Shown: piece after piece, positions 8,036 through 15,214 of the stretch
How the letters are laid out: every line of letters starts with the position of its first letter
How positions within the stretch are numbered: the first letter of the stretch is position 1
Source: Candidatus Neomarinimicrobiota bacterium
Lineage (GTDB): Bacteria > Fidelibacterota > Marinisomatia > Marinisomatales > TCS55
NCBI GenBank assembly: GCA_018651745.1
Contig: JABIDL010000038.1
Location: 1 to 15,214 of the forward strand
Reading direction: 5' to 3'
DNA: 15,214 nucleotides
Program-made: the position numbers and the translations under genes
The notes under the pieces: model-generated
Told to the model about the DNA's origin: nothing
The model's input: only the letters and a program-made list of their open reading frames with translations
The model's database searches: none

Positions 8036-8850
8036 TGGATAAGGTTTACTTTCATTGCATGCGTATTTGGGTAACTGCGGGGTTCCTATTATTTTTCAAC
8101 AGTTGCGGGAAGACCGATCCGACTGTAGAAAGTAACCCTGTAACAAATGTCACCTTTTCTTACATCCAGTCTGCGAATAAACTTTATTTCTCGGCTGAAT
8201 GCGCGTCTGCTTATTCAGGATCTTCGCTTGATTCGGTGAATGTTTATTGGTTTGGTACGGATTCTTCCACTACTGCCGATACTATCCGATTAATGGATAA
8301 CAGCATGAGTGGAGATATAATTGCCAATGACGATGTGTATGCTGTTAAGGTGCTCAATGATACTACTTCAATAAAAAATACTATTTCGGTTTCAGATACG
8401 CATTCAGTTTATTTTTCGCTGGTAGCCGGGTATGGTTCGAATATTGATTTAACGACATTTTCGACATCTATTTCTAATTCCGGGCCTTCGATTACATCGG
8501 TTTCAATGCCGGATTCTTTGAAAAAGTTAGGTGGTGACAGCTTGGCAATATCAGTCATGGTTGTCTCCGCAGATGACCCTGACGGTTATGAAGATGTCAA
8601 ATCCTGCTATCTAATGTTTCAAAAACCGGACGGGACTTATTCTAGCGGGAGCCCTATTTCTCTTTACGATGATGGTGTAAGCAATCCGACATATTATTTA
8701 TGGGACGAAACAGCAAATGATGGAAAATTTTCACGATATATCACGATTGATTCAGGGAACGCCTCCGGAACTTACAATGCTTATTTTTATGTTCGCGATT
8801 ATGCCGGGATAGAATCTTCAGCTTATCTCAAAACGCTTGTGGTGTACTAA
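8035..8850 (+). CDS. uncharacterised lipoprotein with two Ca-site-like beta-sandwich repeats
   Basis: I do not recognise a named family. The ATG at 8035 overlaps the previous stop as TAATG and gives 271 residues. An internal ATG at 8059 gives a tidier signal peptide starting MRIWVTAGFLLFF. Both lead to the same lipobox-like FNSC, with C24 (long form) as the likely lipidated residue, so an outer-membrane or periplasmic lipoprotein is expected. The remainder appears to contain two related units. Unit one (about 65-107) contains LMDNSMSGDIIANDDVY; unit two (about 184-238) contains LYDDGVSNP and DETANDGKFS. The shared pattern, a D-D/N-x turn, then GD or ANDG and an aromatic strand, resembles secreted-protein domains of the choice-of-anchor X type. 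Its place between the cyclase and the PorZ-like gene, with start/stop overlaps on both sides, suggests coordinated expression with the T9SS. The function is unknown. Confidence 0.8.
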   Translation: MDKVYFHCMRIWVTAGFLLFFNSCGKTDPTVESNPVTNVTFSYIQSANKLYFSAECASAYSGSSLDSVNVYWFGTDSSTTADTIRLMDNSMSGDIIANDDVYAVKVLNDTTSIKNTISVSDTHSVYFSLVAGYGSNIDLTTFSTSISNSGPSITSVSMPDSLKKLGGDSLAISVMVVSADDPDGYEDVKSCYLMFQKPDGTYSSGSPISLYDDGVSNPTYYLWDETANDGKFSRYITIDSGNASGTYNAYFYVRDYAGIESSAYLKTLVVY

Positions 8851-10499
8851 TGAGATTTTTTCTACTTACTTGGTTTGTTTGGGTGACATTGGCAAAAGCA
8901 TCTGATCCAGTTTTGGCAAAAGAATTCAAAATTGATAACAGAGTATTCAATAAAATATCTGTATCGGTTGACAGTCTAACAGAAGGGTTACAAAGTAACG
9001 TGATTGCAGAAATTCAATTGCAGGGAGATAGTCTTGTTTGGATCGGAACAGGTTCAGGTTTGTCATTGCTCAGGGATTCTGTTTCTGTGGTCACATTTTC
9101 AACCGGATCGTCATTTACCGAAGGTGGTTCAACTGATTTTCTTCCTTCAGGTGGAATATCCGCGATAGCCGCATCTAACGACACACTCTTTGTTGCCACA
9201 GCAACTACAAGTGGATCAAATAATCCAATGGGTAACGGGTTTGTGTGGTCAACAAATTCAACGGATACAACTATAACTTGGACCTATTTCAGTCAGCCGA
9301 CCGAAGCTGCTGCAGATTCTCTTCCACCATTTGCAGGAAAATTTTTCAAAGCACTTCCTGTTACTGTGGAAGAATTTAATGTGACTTACGATGCATCTAT
9401 TGCAGGGAATTATATTTGGATTACAAGTTGGGCCGGTGGACTTAGGCGGTACGATATTGTTAACAATTCTTGGGGACGCGTTCCGCTTCCAAAAGACAAT
9501 CAAACCGATCTGAATACTTGCGACACCACTTTATATGGAAAAACAGGAGAATTCACAATTCTAGAAGATTTTTATCTCAATCCTCGAAATCCCTCAGAGG
9601 GTGGGAATCATAATCATAAAGCATTTTCCGTTTTGGCATATTCTGACACAATATGGGTTGGAACAGCAAACGGAATCAACCGAGGTATTTTAGGGACAAA
9701 AGGGTGTGTTGATTGGAACCATTATGCATACCCAATGGAAAACTTGACGGGGAATTTTGTAGTCTCATTGGCTCGGCAGGATTGGAATGGTCAAAGGATT
9801 ATTTGGGCAGCGACCTTAAATGCAGATGATCCTACTGAGACGAGAGGATTAAGCTATACCACGAACGATGGCGGGACGTGGATTACTACGCTGATCGATA
9901 AGCGTGTTTACAATGTTATAGCACATGATTCCCTGGTTTTCGCTGTTACCAACGATGGAATTTGGAAATCGGAAGACGGAAAAACATGGGCAAAGTTCAA
10001 AGGAATAAATCAGGCAACTCCTATTAGTGTATTTTATTATGATCTGGATGAAATATTGACAAGTGACATGTTTTCCGTCGCGTTTGACAGCCGATCGTAT
10101 TATCCATCCCATGCTTTGTGGATTGGGTCCATGGATGGATTAGCTAGATCATCAAATTTAGATGGTTCAAATTGGAAAATATACCGAGCAAATTTTGACC
10201 CGGCTGATGTATATGCTTATCCGAATCCTTTTTCTCCCGATGTCCATAATGTGCTTGATGGCGACGGGTATGTTCGGTTTCATACCGATGTTAAAGAATC
10301 TTATGTTATCAATGTGTCTGTGTATAATTTTGCAATGGAATTGGTTTATTCGAGCGAATACGATCGCAGAGAAAATAGTGGAGCGTTAAAATGGAACGGA
10401 CGCGATAACCGAGGGAATTTGGTTTCAAATGGTTCATATTTTGTCCGCCTTGAATACGATTCAAAATCTGAATGGGTTAGTTTGATTGTGATCAAATGA
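8850..10499 (+). CDS. PorZ-like beta-propeller protein with a T9SS type A C-terminal domain
   Basis: PorZ is a surface component of the T9SS attachment complex, built of beta-propellers plus a sorting-type C-terminal domain. The 549 residues start with a signal peptide (hydrophobic 3-14, cut near AKA-SDP, residues 17-18). Propeller-type blade motifs recur: VWIGTGSGLSLLRD (63-76), TLFVATAT (112-119), IWITSWAGGLRRYD (189-202), IWVGTANGINRG (268-279), IIWAATLN (317-324), VFAVTNDGIWKSEDG (363-377) and LWIGSMDGLARS (423-434). The tail has AYPNPFSPD (456-464), a WNGRDNRGN turn (515-523), NGSYFVRLEY (527-536) and a final VSLIVIK, matching the FlgD-like fold of type A sorting domains. It is shorter than P. 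gingivalis PorZ, so it may have fewer blades. It starts by TAATG overlap and ends by ATGA overlap with the PorV-like gene. It could instead be an ordinary propeller cargo protein; the operon context favours PorZ. Confidence 0.75.
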   Translation: MRFFLLTWFVWVTLAKASDPVLAKEFKIDNRVFNKISVSVDSLTEGLQSNVIAEIQLQGDSLVWIGTGSGLSLLRDSVSVVTFSTGSSFTEGGSTDFLPSGGISAIAASNDTLFVATATTSGSNNPMGNGFVWSTNSTDTTITWTYFSQPTEAAADSLPPFAGKFFKALPVTVEEFNVTYDASIAGNYIWITSWAGGLRRYDIVNNSWGRVPLPKDNQTDLNTCDTTLYGKTGEFTILEDFYLNPRNPSEGGNHNHKAFSVLAYSDTIWVGTANGINRGILGTKGCVDWNHYAYPMENLTGNFVVSLARQDWNGQRIIWAATLNADDPTETRGLSYTTNDGGTWITTLIDKRVYNVIAHDSLVFAVTNDGIWKSEDGKTWAKFKGINQATPISVFYYDLDEILTSDMFSVAFDSRSYYPSHALWIGSMDGLARSSNLDGSNWKIYRANFDPADVYAYPNPFSPDVHNVLDGDGYVRFHTDVKESYVINVSVYNFAMELVYSSEYDRRENSGALKWNGRDNRGNLVSNGSYFVRLEYDSKSEWVSLIVIK

Positions 10500-11431
10500 A
10501 GATTCCAAAAAATCAGATTTGGTATTTAATCATTTTCGGCTCAATTGCGGCTACGGATTATTCAGGATACAGTGGATCCTTTCTAAGAATGGGAACAACC
10601 GCAAGGGCGATTGCAATGGGAAGCGCATTTACTGCAGAACTCGATTATGGGTTTTCTGCTTATTACAATCCGGCAGCAACAGCTTTTGTAGAATCGAAAA
10701 GAGTAAATTTTGCGCACCAGTCGCTGTCATTGAATCGAAGATTAATTGCCGCATCTTATTCTATGAATCTTCCACCAACTGCGGGCATTGGAATTTCGTG
10801 GGTTAGCGCCGGGACAGATAAAATTGATGGCCGTTCAACCTCTGGACAGCACACCCAATATTTATCCACAAGTGAAGATGCGCTCATGGTCACCTTTGCT
10901 CAAAAACTGCGATCGTGGTTTGCCATGGGAATCAATGTGAAGATTCTGTACCACCAATTACCAATGAATTCAGATAATTTAACTGGTAGCGGGATTGGAT
11001 TTGATATGGGCGTGATGATTCGTGGAGGGAATATGCCATCGCTTGCTCTTATGGTTCAGGATTTGAATTCAAGTTACAATTGGAATACTACAACCGTATT
11101 TGAGGAACAGGGAAAATCCTACAAAGAACAGTTTCCGACGATTTACAGAATAGGATCTACTTATACGCTTGGTCAATTTTATTTTGTTGGCGATTTAGGT
11201 GTTGTTACAGATTCAGAATCACTGCTTGGTTATGCAATGAGAGTTGGCACAGAATATACTTATAAGGATCGGTATTTTTTGCGAGCTGGGTACGGTAATT
11301 CGAGAGCTTCGCTTGGTGCAGGTCTGAATTGGTCTTTTCTCAATCAAAATGATGCATACCTTGATTATGCATTTGTCATAGAATATCCGGCAGGCTCTGG
11401 ACATATATTTACGTATGCGATTCATTTTTAA
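10496..11431 (+). CDS. PorV-like outer-membrane protein (PorV/PorQ family)
   Basis: PorV-type proteins are 14-stranded FadL-like barrels. They shuttle T9SS cargo from the SprA channel to the attachment complex. The 311 residues contain a signal peptide (hydrophobic 8-18) and the family N-terminal signature SFLRMGTTARAIAMGSAFTA (28-47), followed by SAYYNPA (54-60). Further barrel-strand features are SWVSAG (101-106), GIGFDMGV (166-173), SLALMVQDL (182-190) and RVGTEYTY near the end. The chain ends in HF, an aromatic terminal residue typical of barrels inserted by BamA. It overlaps the PorZ-like gene by 4 bases (ATGA) and the PorQ-like gene by 17 bases. Assignment to the PorV/PorQ family is firm; calling it PorV rather than another member rests on this context and on the RMG-x-x-AR-A-x-x-MG motif. 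Confidence 0.82.
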   Translation: MKIPKNQIWYLIIFGSIAATDYSGYSGSFLRMGTTARAIAMGSAFTAELDYGFSAYYNPAATAFVESKRVNFAHQSLSLNRRLIAASYSMNLPPTAGIGISWVSAGTDKIDGRSTSGQHTQYLSTSEDALMVTFAQKLRSWFAMGINVKILYHQLPMNSDNLTGSGIGFDMGVMIRGGNMPSLALMVQDLNSSYNWNTTTVFEEQGKSYKEQFPTIYRIGSTYTLGQFYFVGDLGVVTDSESLLGYAMRVGTEYTYKDRYFLRAGYGNSRASLGAGLNWSFLNQNDAYLDYAFVIEYPAGSGHIFTYAIHF

Positions 11432-12290
11432 TTCACTGATTTTCTCAGGATTCCTTTTGTCCGGGGCAGGATCGATCGGGACAGGATTTTTATCGCTTCC
11501 TACATCTGCATCCGAACTTTCTCTTGGTCAAAACCCCGTTTTTGGATTAACCAATTGGACAAACCCGGCCATTGGGGCCAACCAAAATTCGCAATCTTAT
11601 TTGAATGTATCGTACGGAAGTTGGTTAAGCGGAGTTCGATCTTTCAAGCTGAGCGTTGGATCAAATTTGGGGAGTTATAAATCAGGATATAGGATTAGGC
11701 ATGTCAGTCTTAATGATTTGGAATATCGAACCGACCGACCAACCGATGAACCATTAGCATCTTTTGGTGCGAGTGGAACTGCAATTGATTTTCATCTAAA
11801 CAAATCATGGGAAAAGTTAAATGCTGGAATAGCATTGCGGTGGATCTATATGGATATGTACACAGAAAATTCGCAAGGAATTTCACTGGATATGGGTGGG
11901 ATTTTCTCAATCGGGAAAAAACTAAAAATTGCCGTTAGCTTGTTAAATCTTGGAACGATGAACGCTTTCAAATCTGATAACCCTACTCTTCCGACCCGTA
12001 TTTTGGCAGGAATTTCAACACAATTAAACCCGGGATTAATGTCGATTGAAATATCGGCTAGCGGAGAATACAATTCTCATGTTTCCGGAATCATATCCGG
12101 ATTAGCAGGACAAATGCGTGTGGGGAAACTCATTATTAATTCAGCGGTTAGGTCATCGGATAATGTAATAACACTTTCCGGCGGTGTCGGGCTCTCGCTT
12201 GGGATGTACAGTCTTAACTATGGATTATTATACGGAACCCATCAACTTGGTTTACCCCAAATGATTGACCTTTCTATAAGGTTGCCATAG
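11415..12290 (+). CDS. PorQ-like outer-membrane protein (PorV/PorQ family)
   Basis: PorQ is the second barrel of the T9SS attachment complex and anchors the surface parts to the outer membrane. The 291 residues begin with a signal peptide (hydrophobic 7-18). The N-terminal signature GFLSLPTSASELSLGQN (24-40) and TNPA (49-52) follow, then DLEYRTDRPTDEP (101-113) and FGASGTAIDFHL (117-128). The latter stretches resemble PorV/PorQ-family proteins of Ignavibacteria-like lineages. GISLDMGG (155-162) and LLNLG (176-180) recall the matching segments of the upstream PorV-like protein, as expected for paralogues. The C-terminus (IDLSIRLP) lacks a terminal aromatic residue, unlike its neighbour. The ATG lies inside the last codons of the PorV-like gene in another frame, giving a 17-base overlap that implies coupled translation. 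The family is firm; the PorQ identity is inferred from order and from the FLxLPxSA motif. Confidence 0.75.
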   Translation: MRFIFNSLIFSGFLLSGAGSIGTGFLSLPTSASELSLGQNPVFGLTNWTNPAIGANQNSQSYLNVSYGSWLSGVRSFKLSVGSNLGSYKSGYRIRHVSLNDLEYRTDRPTDEPLASFGASGTAIDFHLNKSWEKLNAGIALRWIYMDMYTENSQGISLDMGGIFSIGKKLKIAVSLLNLGTMNAFKSDNPTLPTRILAGISTQLNPGLMSIEISASGEYNSHVSGIISGLAGQMRVGKLIINSAVRSSDNVITLSGGVGLSLGMYSLNYGLLYGTHQLGLPQMIDLSIRLP

Positions 12291-12293
12291 GTT

Positions 12294-13127
12294 ATGGGAA
12301 AAACCTCGGACAATCAGAAAAAAATTATTTATTTTTTAGCCGTCATTGTACTGGCTTTTGGAGTTAAATATGTATTATCCATTCGTGACGAACCAGTTCG
12401 TACTACTGATGAATCCCCCGACATATATATAAAAGGCCAAGTGTCTGTTGATTCAATAAGGCATCGTGGATCCATTGCCATAATTATTGATGATTTTGGT
12501 TACCGAAATGATAAAGTGTCTGAAGGGTTCTTAAAGATAGATGCGTCCTTAACTTATGCGATTATCCCCGGGCACGAATATAGCCAATCGTTTTCCTCAA
12601 GAGCGAAGCAAAAGGGGTATGAAGTTATTGTTCATATGCCTTTTGAATCCCGGTTTAAAACCAAAGGTGAAAGAGAGTATATTCTTGAAACAGATATGAC
12701 AAGTGAGGAATTGGAAATCAGAATAAATAAGGTACTTCGTCATTTGCCGGAGGCAGTAGGAATGAACAACCATCAAGGGTCAAAAACCAGCGCAGATAAA
12801 CGCGTGATGGGGATTTTGGCTTCTATATTAAAACGAAATGGGAAATATTTTATTGATAGCCGGACTACAAAAGAAACCGTTGCAGAAGTGACGATGCGAA
12901 ACCATCAAGTCCCGACAAATCGTCGGCACGTATTTTTAGATAATCAGGATAATATTGATTTAATAAAAACTCAATTGAAAGAACTTATTCAGAAAGCGGA
13001 AATTTTAGGAGTAGCTGTTGGAATTGGACATGCAAAGGAAAAAACCCTTACGGCGCTGAAAGAAATGATTCCTAGGATCCAAACTGAAGGCTACGATTTT
13101 GTTTTTGCATCGGAAGTGACAAACTGA
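12294..13127 (+). CDS. divergent polysaccharide deacetylase, YibQ/DUF610 type, membrane-anchored
   Basis: Members of this family have a NodB-like barrel and are presumed to act on envelope polysaccharide, though the substrate is generally unknown. The 277 residues start with a basic N-terminus and one transmembrane segment (about 11-30), so the enzyme is probably tethered in the inner membrane facing the periplasm. Family motifs in order are IAIIIDDFGY (61-70; catalytic D66-D67), YAIIPG (88-93), VIVHMPFE (111-118; H114), GMNNHQGS (156-163; N159, H160), YFIDSRTT (185-192), RRHVFLDN (210-217) and VGIGHAKEKTLTAL (242-255; H246). The metal and catalytic residues appear intact. It follows the PorQ-like stop after 3 bases and its own stop overlaps the next start (TGATG). 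A role in trimming cell-wall glycans for envelope complexes is conceivable, but nothing here shows it. Confidence 0.88.
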   Translation: MGKTSDNQKKIIYFLAVIVLAFGVKYVLSIRDEPVRTTDESPDIYIKGQVSVDSIRHRGSIAIIIDDFGYRNDKVSEGFLKIDASLTYAIIPGHEYSQSFSSRAKQKGYEVIVHMPFESRFKTKGEREYILETDMTSEELEIRINKVLRHLPEAVGMNNHQGSKTSADKRVMGILASILKRNGKYFIDSRTTKETVAEVTMRNHQVPTNRRHVFLDNQDNIDLIKTQLKELIQKAEILGVAVGIGHAKEKTLTALKEMIPRIQTEGYDFVFASEVTN

Positions 13128-14107
13128 TGGGAATTCTTTGCAAAGTATTAAGAAATGATTACACCGAAAGCATTCATGTCGCATACGCTGTTGCGGTGGA
13201 TGAAAATGGTAAGGTTTTATTTGCATCGGGCGACCCTGATTATATTACTTTCGTTCGTTCATCTCTCAAGCCCTTTCAGGCAGCAGCAGTAGTTGAGAAG
13301 GGTGCAACAAAGGATGCTAATTTTTTGCCGGATGAATTAGCGCTTATGTGCGCTTCTCACAATGGCGAGGACATTCATGTGAAAACTGCACAATCTATGC
13401 TGAATAAATTAGGACTTGATGCATCAGCCTACGAATGTGGAATTCATCCGCCGTATGATCAAGACACCCGCAATCAAATGTTAAAGGATGGGAAAGAATG
13501 GTCCGCGCTAAATAATAACTGCAGTGGGAAACATGCCGGAATGCTTTCACTTGCATTGAAGTTGGGTGTAGATCCGGCAGGATATACGAAAAAAGATCAT
13601 CCGGTTCAGGAAAAAATATTTGAAAAACTTACAGATTTAACCGGAATACAAAATTTTCCAACCGGAATCGACGGTTGCAATGTTCCTGCACCCATGTTGT
13701 CGTTAAAAACGATTGCCGGTCTTTTCCAGAAATTGGCATCCGGAAAAGATGCTTCACTCAACACTTTATTTGAAGCGATGACTTCCCATCCTTATCTTGT
13801 TGCCGGAGAAAAAAGATTTGATACGGATTTTATCACCGCACTAAATGGACGCGCAGTTACCAAAGTTGGAGGAGAGGCTATTCGCGGTGTGGGTATTCAA
13901 ACTCAAAATGGTGAATCAATCGGTATAGCCATAAAGGTACTGGATGGAAATCAAAGAGCAGCACCTGTGGCGACAATGAAGTTTTTGGAGCATCTGAAAC
14001 TTTTATCTAATGTAGAAATCCAATACTTAGATACTTACAGGACAAGTATATTAAAAAACCATAAACAAATTGAAATCGGCCGAATTAAAGCTGATATAGA
14101 ATTCTAG
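13127..14107 (+). CDS. L-asparaginase, Rhizobium etli type (PF06089 family)
   Basis: This family hydrolyses L-asparagine to aspartate and ammonia and is unrelated to E. coli asparaginase II. It has a serine-beta-lactamase-like fold. The 326 residues show no signal peptide, so the enzyme is cytoplasmic. Visible active-site motifs are RSSLKPFQAA (44-53; S45 and K48 spaced as in the catalytic S-x-x-K), CASHNGED (75-82; S77), NNNCSGKHAG (129-138; C132, K135, H136), GIDGCNVPAP (180-189; D182, C184) and TKVGGE (245-250; K246). Their order and spacing agree with the R. etli enzyme, in which two Cys and a Lys hold a metal ion. The ATG overlaps the deacetylase stop by one base, and the next gene starts directly after its stop, so it is embedded in the operon. 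It has no known T9SS link. Confidence 0.92.
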   Translation: MGILCKVLRNDYTESIHVAYAVAVDENGKVLFASGDPDYITFVRSSLKPFQAAAVVEKGATKDANFLPDELALMCASHNGEDIHVKTAQSMLNKLGLDASAYECGIHPPYDQDTRNQMLKDGKEWSALNNNCSGKHAGMLSLALKLGVDPAGYTKKDHPVQEKIFEKLTDLTGIQNFPTGIDGCNVPAPMLSLKTIAGLFQKLASGKDASLNTLFEAMTSHPYLVAGEKRFDTDFITALNGRAVTKVGGEAIRGVGIQTQNGESIGIAIKVLDGNQRAAPVATMKFLEHLKLLSNVEIQYLDTYRTSILKNHKQIEIGRIKADIEF

Positions 14108-15214
14108 ATGAAAATATTTATTTACGTTTTTTTGACTATTGCCATCCATGCTTCCTCTGCCAGGATAATGACGTATAATTTATGGGAATTTTCTGGCAAT
14201 GATGATGATCGTGAAGATGACATCAAAATGGTCATAGAGGAAATTGATCCTGATATTATTGTAGCTGAGGAATTGGATGACATAGAAGGATTCAATGCTT
14301 TGGGATCTGATGTGCTAGATCAAATTGGATCCAATATTTACACCGGCGCACCTTTCATAGATCAATCAACGACTTACGCGGATATTGGATTATATTATAA
14401 GCATGATATTTTTGAGTTTGTCAGCACAGCCACGATAAACACTACTAACAACTGGGGGCACCGCGATGTGATCGAATTTGTTATGCGCCATATTTCTTCC
14501 GGTGTAGAAATTCGTTTATACGGTGTCCATTTGAAGGCTGGTACCGGTAGTGATAATGAAACAGATCGAGCAGAAGAAGCAGAAGCGCTCCGAAATTATT
14601 TAAATGAATTATCCGCTGAGGATTTCATATTTGTACTAGGAGATTTTAATTTATATAATTCCAGTGAAGATGCTTGGACAAATTTAACCGGGTCTCAAAC
14701 GGACAATGACGGTCGGTTATTTGATCCAATTGACGAGGTAGGCTATTGGCACAATAGTTCCTATTTTGAAGACGTTCACACTCAATCGACTCGTAGTTAT
14801 TATAATGGCCAAAATTATGGCGGAATGGATGATCGCTTTGATTTTATTTTAACCAACGCCACTGTGTTGGATGTAAACAGTTCCGAGTGTTATTACGTAG
14901 AGGGTACCTACACCGCCTTTGGAAATGATGGCAATCATTTTAATCAAGCAATAAACTCTGGAAATAATTCTGCTGTGAACGTTGATATTGCCGATGCGCT
15001 GGTGGTGGGTTCCGACCATTTACCGGTTTATATGGACGTGTGGTTTAATGACTTGGTGTACAGCGATACGAGAATTGTCATTACCGAAGTGATGCCAAAT
15101 CCGAGCGCCGTTTCGGACAGTTATGGTGAATGGTTTGAAGTGTACAATGCTGACACAGTGTCTCTGGATTTAAACGGCTGGATTATTAAAGATGATGGCT
15201 CGGACACACACACA
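14108..15214 (+). CDS. secreted endonuclease/exonuclease/phosphatase with a lamin-tail domain (3' end outside window)
   Basis: The reading frame stays open from the ATG at 14108 to the window edge (369 codons). A signal peptide (hydrophobic 3-14, cut after ASSA at residue 18) indicates export. The DNase I-like fold is well marked: RIMTYNLW (19-26; N24), DIIVAEEL (49-56; metal-ligand Glu), LYGVHLKAGTG (138-148; H141), FVLGDFNLY (175-183; D179, N181), DDRFDFIL (241-248; D245) and GSDHLPVY (301-308; D303, H304). All expected catalytic positions are present, so a nuclease or phosphodiesterase is likely; the substrate is not evident. From about residue 322 a lamin-tail domain starts (IVITEVMPNPS, then GEWFEVYN and LNGWIIKDD), common in secreted nucleases. 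It begins immediately after the asparaginase stop. A T9SS sorting tail may lie beyond the window, but this cannot be seen. Confidence 0.9.
   Translation, partial: MKIFIYVFLTIAIHASSARIMTYNLWEFSGNDDDREDDIKMVIEEIDPDIIVAEELDDIEGFNALGSDVLDQIGSNIYTGAPFIDQSTTYADIGLYYKHDIFEFVSTATINTTNNWGHRDVIEFVMRHISSGVEIRLYGVHLKAGTGSDNETDRAEEAEALRNYLNELSAEDFIFVLGDFNLYNSSEDAWTNLTGSQTDNDGRLFDPIDEVGYWHNSSYFEDVHTQSTRSYYNGQNYGGMDDRFDFILTNATVLDVNSSECYYVEGTYTAFGNDGNHFNQAINSGNNSAVNVDIADALVVGSDHLPVYMDVWFNDLVYSDTRIVITEVMPNPSAVSDSYGEWFEVYNADTVSLDLNGWIIKDDGSDTHT

Noticed and set aside
10162-10806. Short plus-strand frames inside the PorZ-like and PorV-like genes
   Set aside because: They overlap strongly supported genes in another frame and show no protein-like features.
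15204-15214. Short (AC)n repeat at the right edge
   Set aside because: Only about five units, in frame inside the lamin-tail coding region (Thr-His-Thr); too short to call a microsatellite, though it could mark a contig end.

Overview
The window reads as part of a chromosome from a Gram-negative bacterium of the Fibrobacterota-Chlorobiota-Bacteroidota (FCB) superphylum. It carries a SprA outer-membrane translocon protein, two PorV/PorQ-family outer-membrane proteins and a secreted protein with a YPNPF-type C-terminal sorting domain. Together these are hallmarks of the type IX secretion system (T9SS). The style of the PorV/PorQ proteins and of the YPNPF/FlgD-like tail suggests Marinimicrobia, Ignavibacteria or a relative rather than a classical gliding Bacteroidota. 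That placement is an inference from sequence style, not a phylogeny.

Layout. A truncated tRNA-Phe(GAA) lies on the minus strand at the left edge (1-49). A 182-base intergenic region (50-231) follows; it holds a perfect 9-bp inverted repeat and a possible tRNA promoter. From 232 to the right edge every gene is on the plus strand: rdgB (XTP/dITP house-cleaning pyrophosphatase), then, after 67 bases, the 2068-codon sprA. Seven genes then follow with almost no gaps: an M28-type glutaminyl-cyclase-like lipoprotein, an unassigned lipoprotein, a PorZ-like beta-propeller protein with a T9SS tail, a PorV-like protein, a PorQ-like protein, a membrane-anchored divergent polysaccharide deacetylase (YibQ type), a Rhizobium-type L-asparaginase, and a secreted endonuclease/exonuclease/phosphatase with a lamin-tail domain that runs off the window.

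How they work together. From about 923 to 12290 the genes look like a T9SS operon. SprA forms the outer-membrane channel. The glutaminyl cyclase could cap the N-terminal Gln left on exported proteins by signal peptidase. The PorZ-, PorV- and PorQ-like proteins match three of the four components of the attachment complex that receives and anchors T9SS cargo; the fourth, the PorU sortase, is not in this window. The small lipoprotein embedded between the cyclase and PorZ-like genes is the least explained member and the best candidate for an undescribed accessory component. The last gene is a secreted enzyme and a plausible cargo, although its C-terminus is not visible. The deacetylase and asparaginase have no obvious T9SS role and may only share the transcript.

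No mobile element, CRISPR array, pseudogene or clear terminator was seen, and no stretch over 300 bases lacks a gene.
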